Assembly (NCBI GenBank): GCA_022843625.1
Contig: JALHNH010000060.1
Span: 1-32,596, forward strand
Reading direction: 5' to 3'
DNA length: 32,596 bases
Source: Bryobacter sp.
GTDB taxonomy: Bacteria; Acidobacteriota; Terriglobia; Bryobacterales; Bryobacteraceae
Shown in pieces: positions 32,372 through 32,596 of this stretch. The notes under the pieces are model-generated. The model saw only the letters and a program-made list of their open reading frames with translations. It was not told the DNA's origin and searched no databases. A program made the position numbers and the translations under genes. The first letter of the stretch is position 1. Each line of letters starts with the position of its first letter.

Positions 32372-32596
32372 TTAGTTGACGTGTCGGTTTGGCAACTTGA
32401 GCACGAACTGGCTGCCGGCCCCTTCGGTGCTGGTAGCAACGATATCTCCGCCATGTCCCTGAGCAATTTGGCGCGCTATGGCCAAACCAAGCCCAAAACC
32501 GCCGGTCTTTCGATCTCTCGATGCATCAACTCGATAGAACCGCTCGAAGATACGCGACAACTCTGCTTCAGGAATCCCAGAACCCGTGTCGGTCAC
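32372..32596 (-). CDS. Sensor histidine kinase, C-terminal part (runs off the window)
   Basis: 74 visible residues ending at 32372; the start lies beyond the window. It shows the ATP-binding end of a histidine kinase: DTGSGIP (G1 box), RIFERFYRVD (F box) and GGFGLGLAIARQIAQGHGG (G2 box), ending in VLKLP. The two-component partner and sensor part are outside. It converges on the HD gene and is probably not part of the conjugative operon. Confidence 0.92.
   Translation of the reverse strand: MTDTGSGIPEAELSRIFERFYRVDASRDRKTGGFGLGLAIARQIAQGHGGDIVATSTEGAGSQFVLKLPNRHVN

Noticed and set aside
1..32596. Complete integrative element with ends
   Set aside because: No integrase, tRNA, flanking direct repeat or insertion-sequence ends could be recognised, so element borders are not called.

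Overview
This window (about 57% G+C by eye, densely packed, mostly + strand) is a conjugative element carrying metal-resistance cargo. It may be an integrative conjugative element or a plasmid region. No integrase, att site, tRNA or plasmid Rep gene is visible, so the carrier type is undecided. Codon use, the acidobacterial style of the divergent type IV secretion genes and the mer arrangement suggest an Acidobacteriota host (Solibacter/Bryobacter-like). That host call is an inference of moderate to low confidence.

Layout. (1) 1-185: 5' part of an unrecognised minus-strand gene. (2) 401-4326: a tightly overlapping operon of a MoxR-type AAA+ ATPase, a VirB1-like lytic transglycosylase, a VirB9/TrbG-like protein and a VirB10/TrbI-like protein. 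(3) 4327-7815: a cargo island. It holds a Cys-rich small protein divergent from a MerR regulator and YnfA, facing a convergent merR-merTP-thioredoxin-like operon that has no merA in the window. (4) 7816-9813: a membrane-anchored tandem AAA+ ATPase. (5) 9961-18823: the main type IV secretion operon. Its order is pilin (VirB2/TrbC-like), two more membrane genes that look like tandem multiplications of the pilin domain, VirB3, VirB4, two TrbJ/VirB5-like paralogues, VirB6/TrbL, VirB8/TrbF and two small proteins. (6) 19066-21717: an 883-residue protein with a series of motifs resembling eukaryotic-type (RDR/QDE-1-like) double-psi beta-barrel RNA polymerases. (7) 21840-26784: a second VirB9-like protein, a small membrane protein, a VirD4-type coupling ATPase, a coiled-coil membrane protein, an unknown protein and a replication-relaxation family protein. 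(8) 26785-27470: a non-coding, strongly G-skewed tract that could be an oriT or origin. (9) 27471-32242: a Rad52-like annealing protein, an archaeo-eukaryotic-type primase with a zinc finger, a secreted thermonuclease, an HD-domain protein and small unknowns. (10) 32372-32596: the C-terminal part of a sensor histidine kinase on the minus strand.

How it may work together: the VirB-like proteins would form the mating channel, VirD4 and the replication-relaxation protein would bring in the DNA, and the Rad52-like protein and primase would process the single strand in donor or recipient. The polymerase-like protein is the most unusual component. It could prime or transcribe transferred single-stranded DNA, or transcribe the element. 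Several long non-coding leaders rich in inverted repeats (upstream of the polymerase gene, downstream of it, and upstream of the 28979 gene) set this element apart from ordinary conjugation regions.
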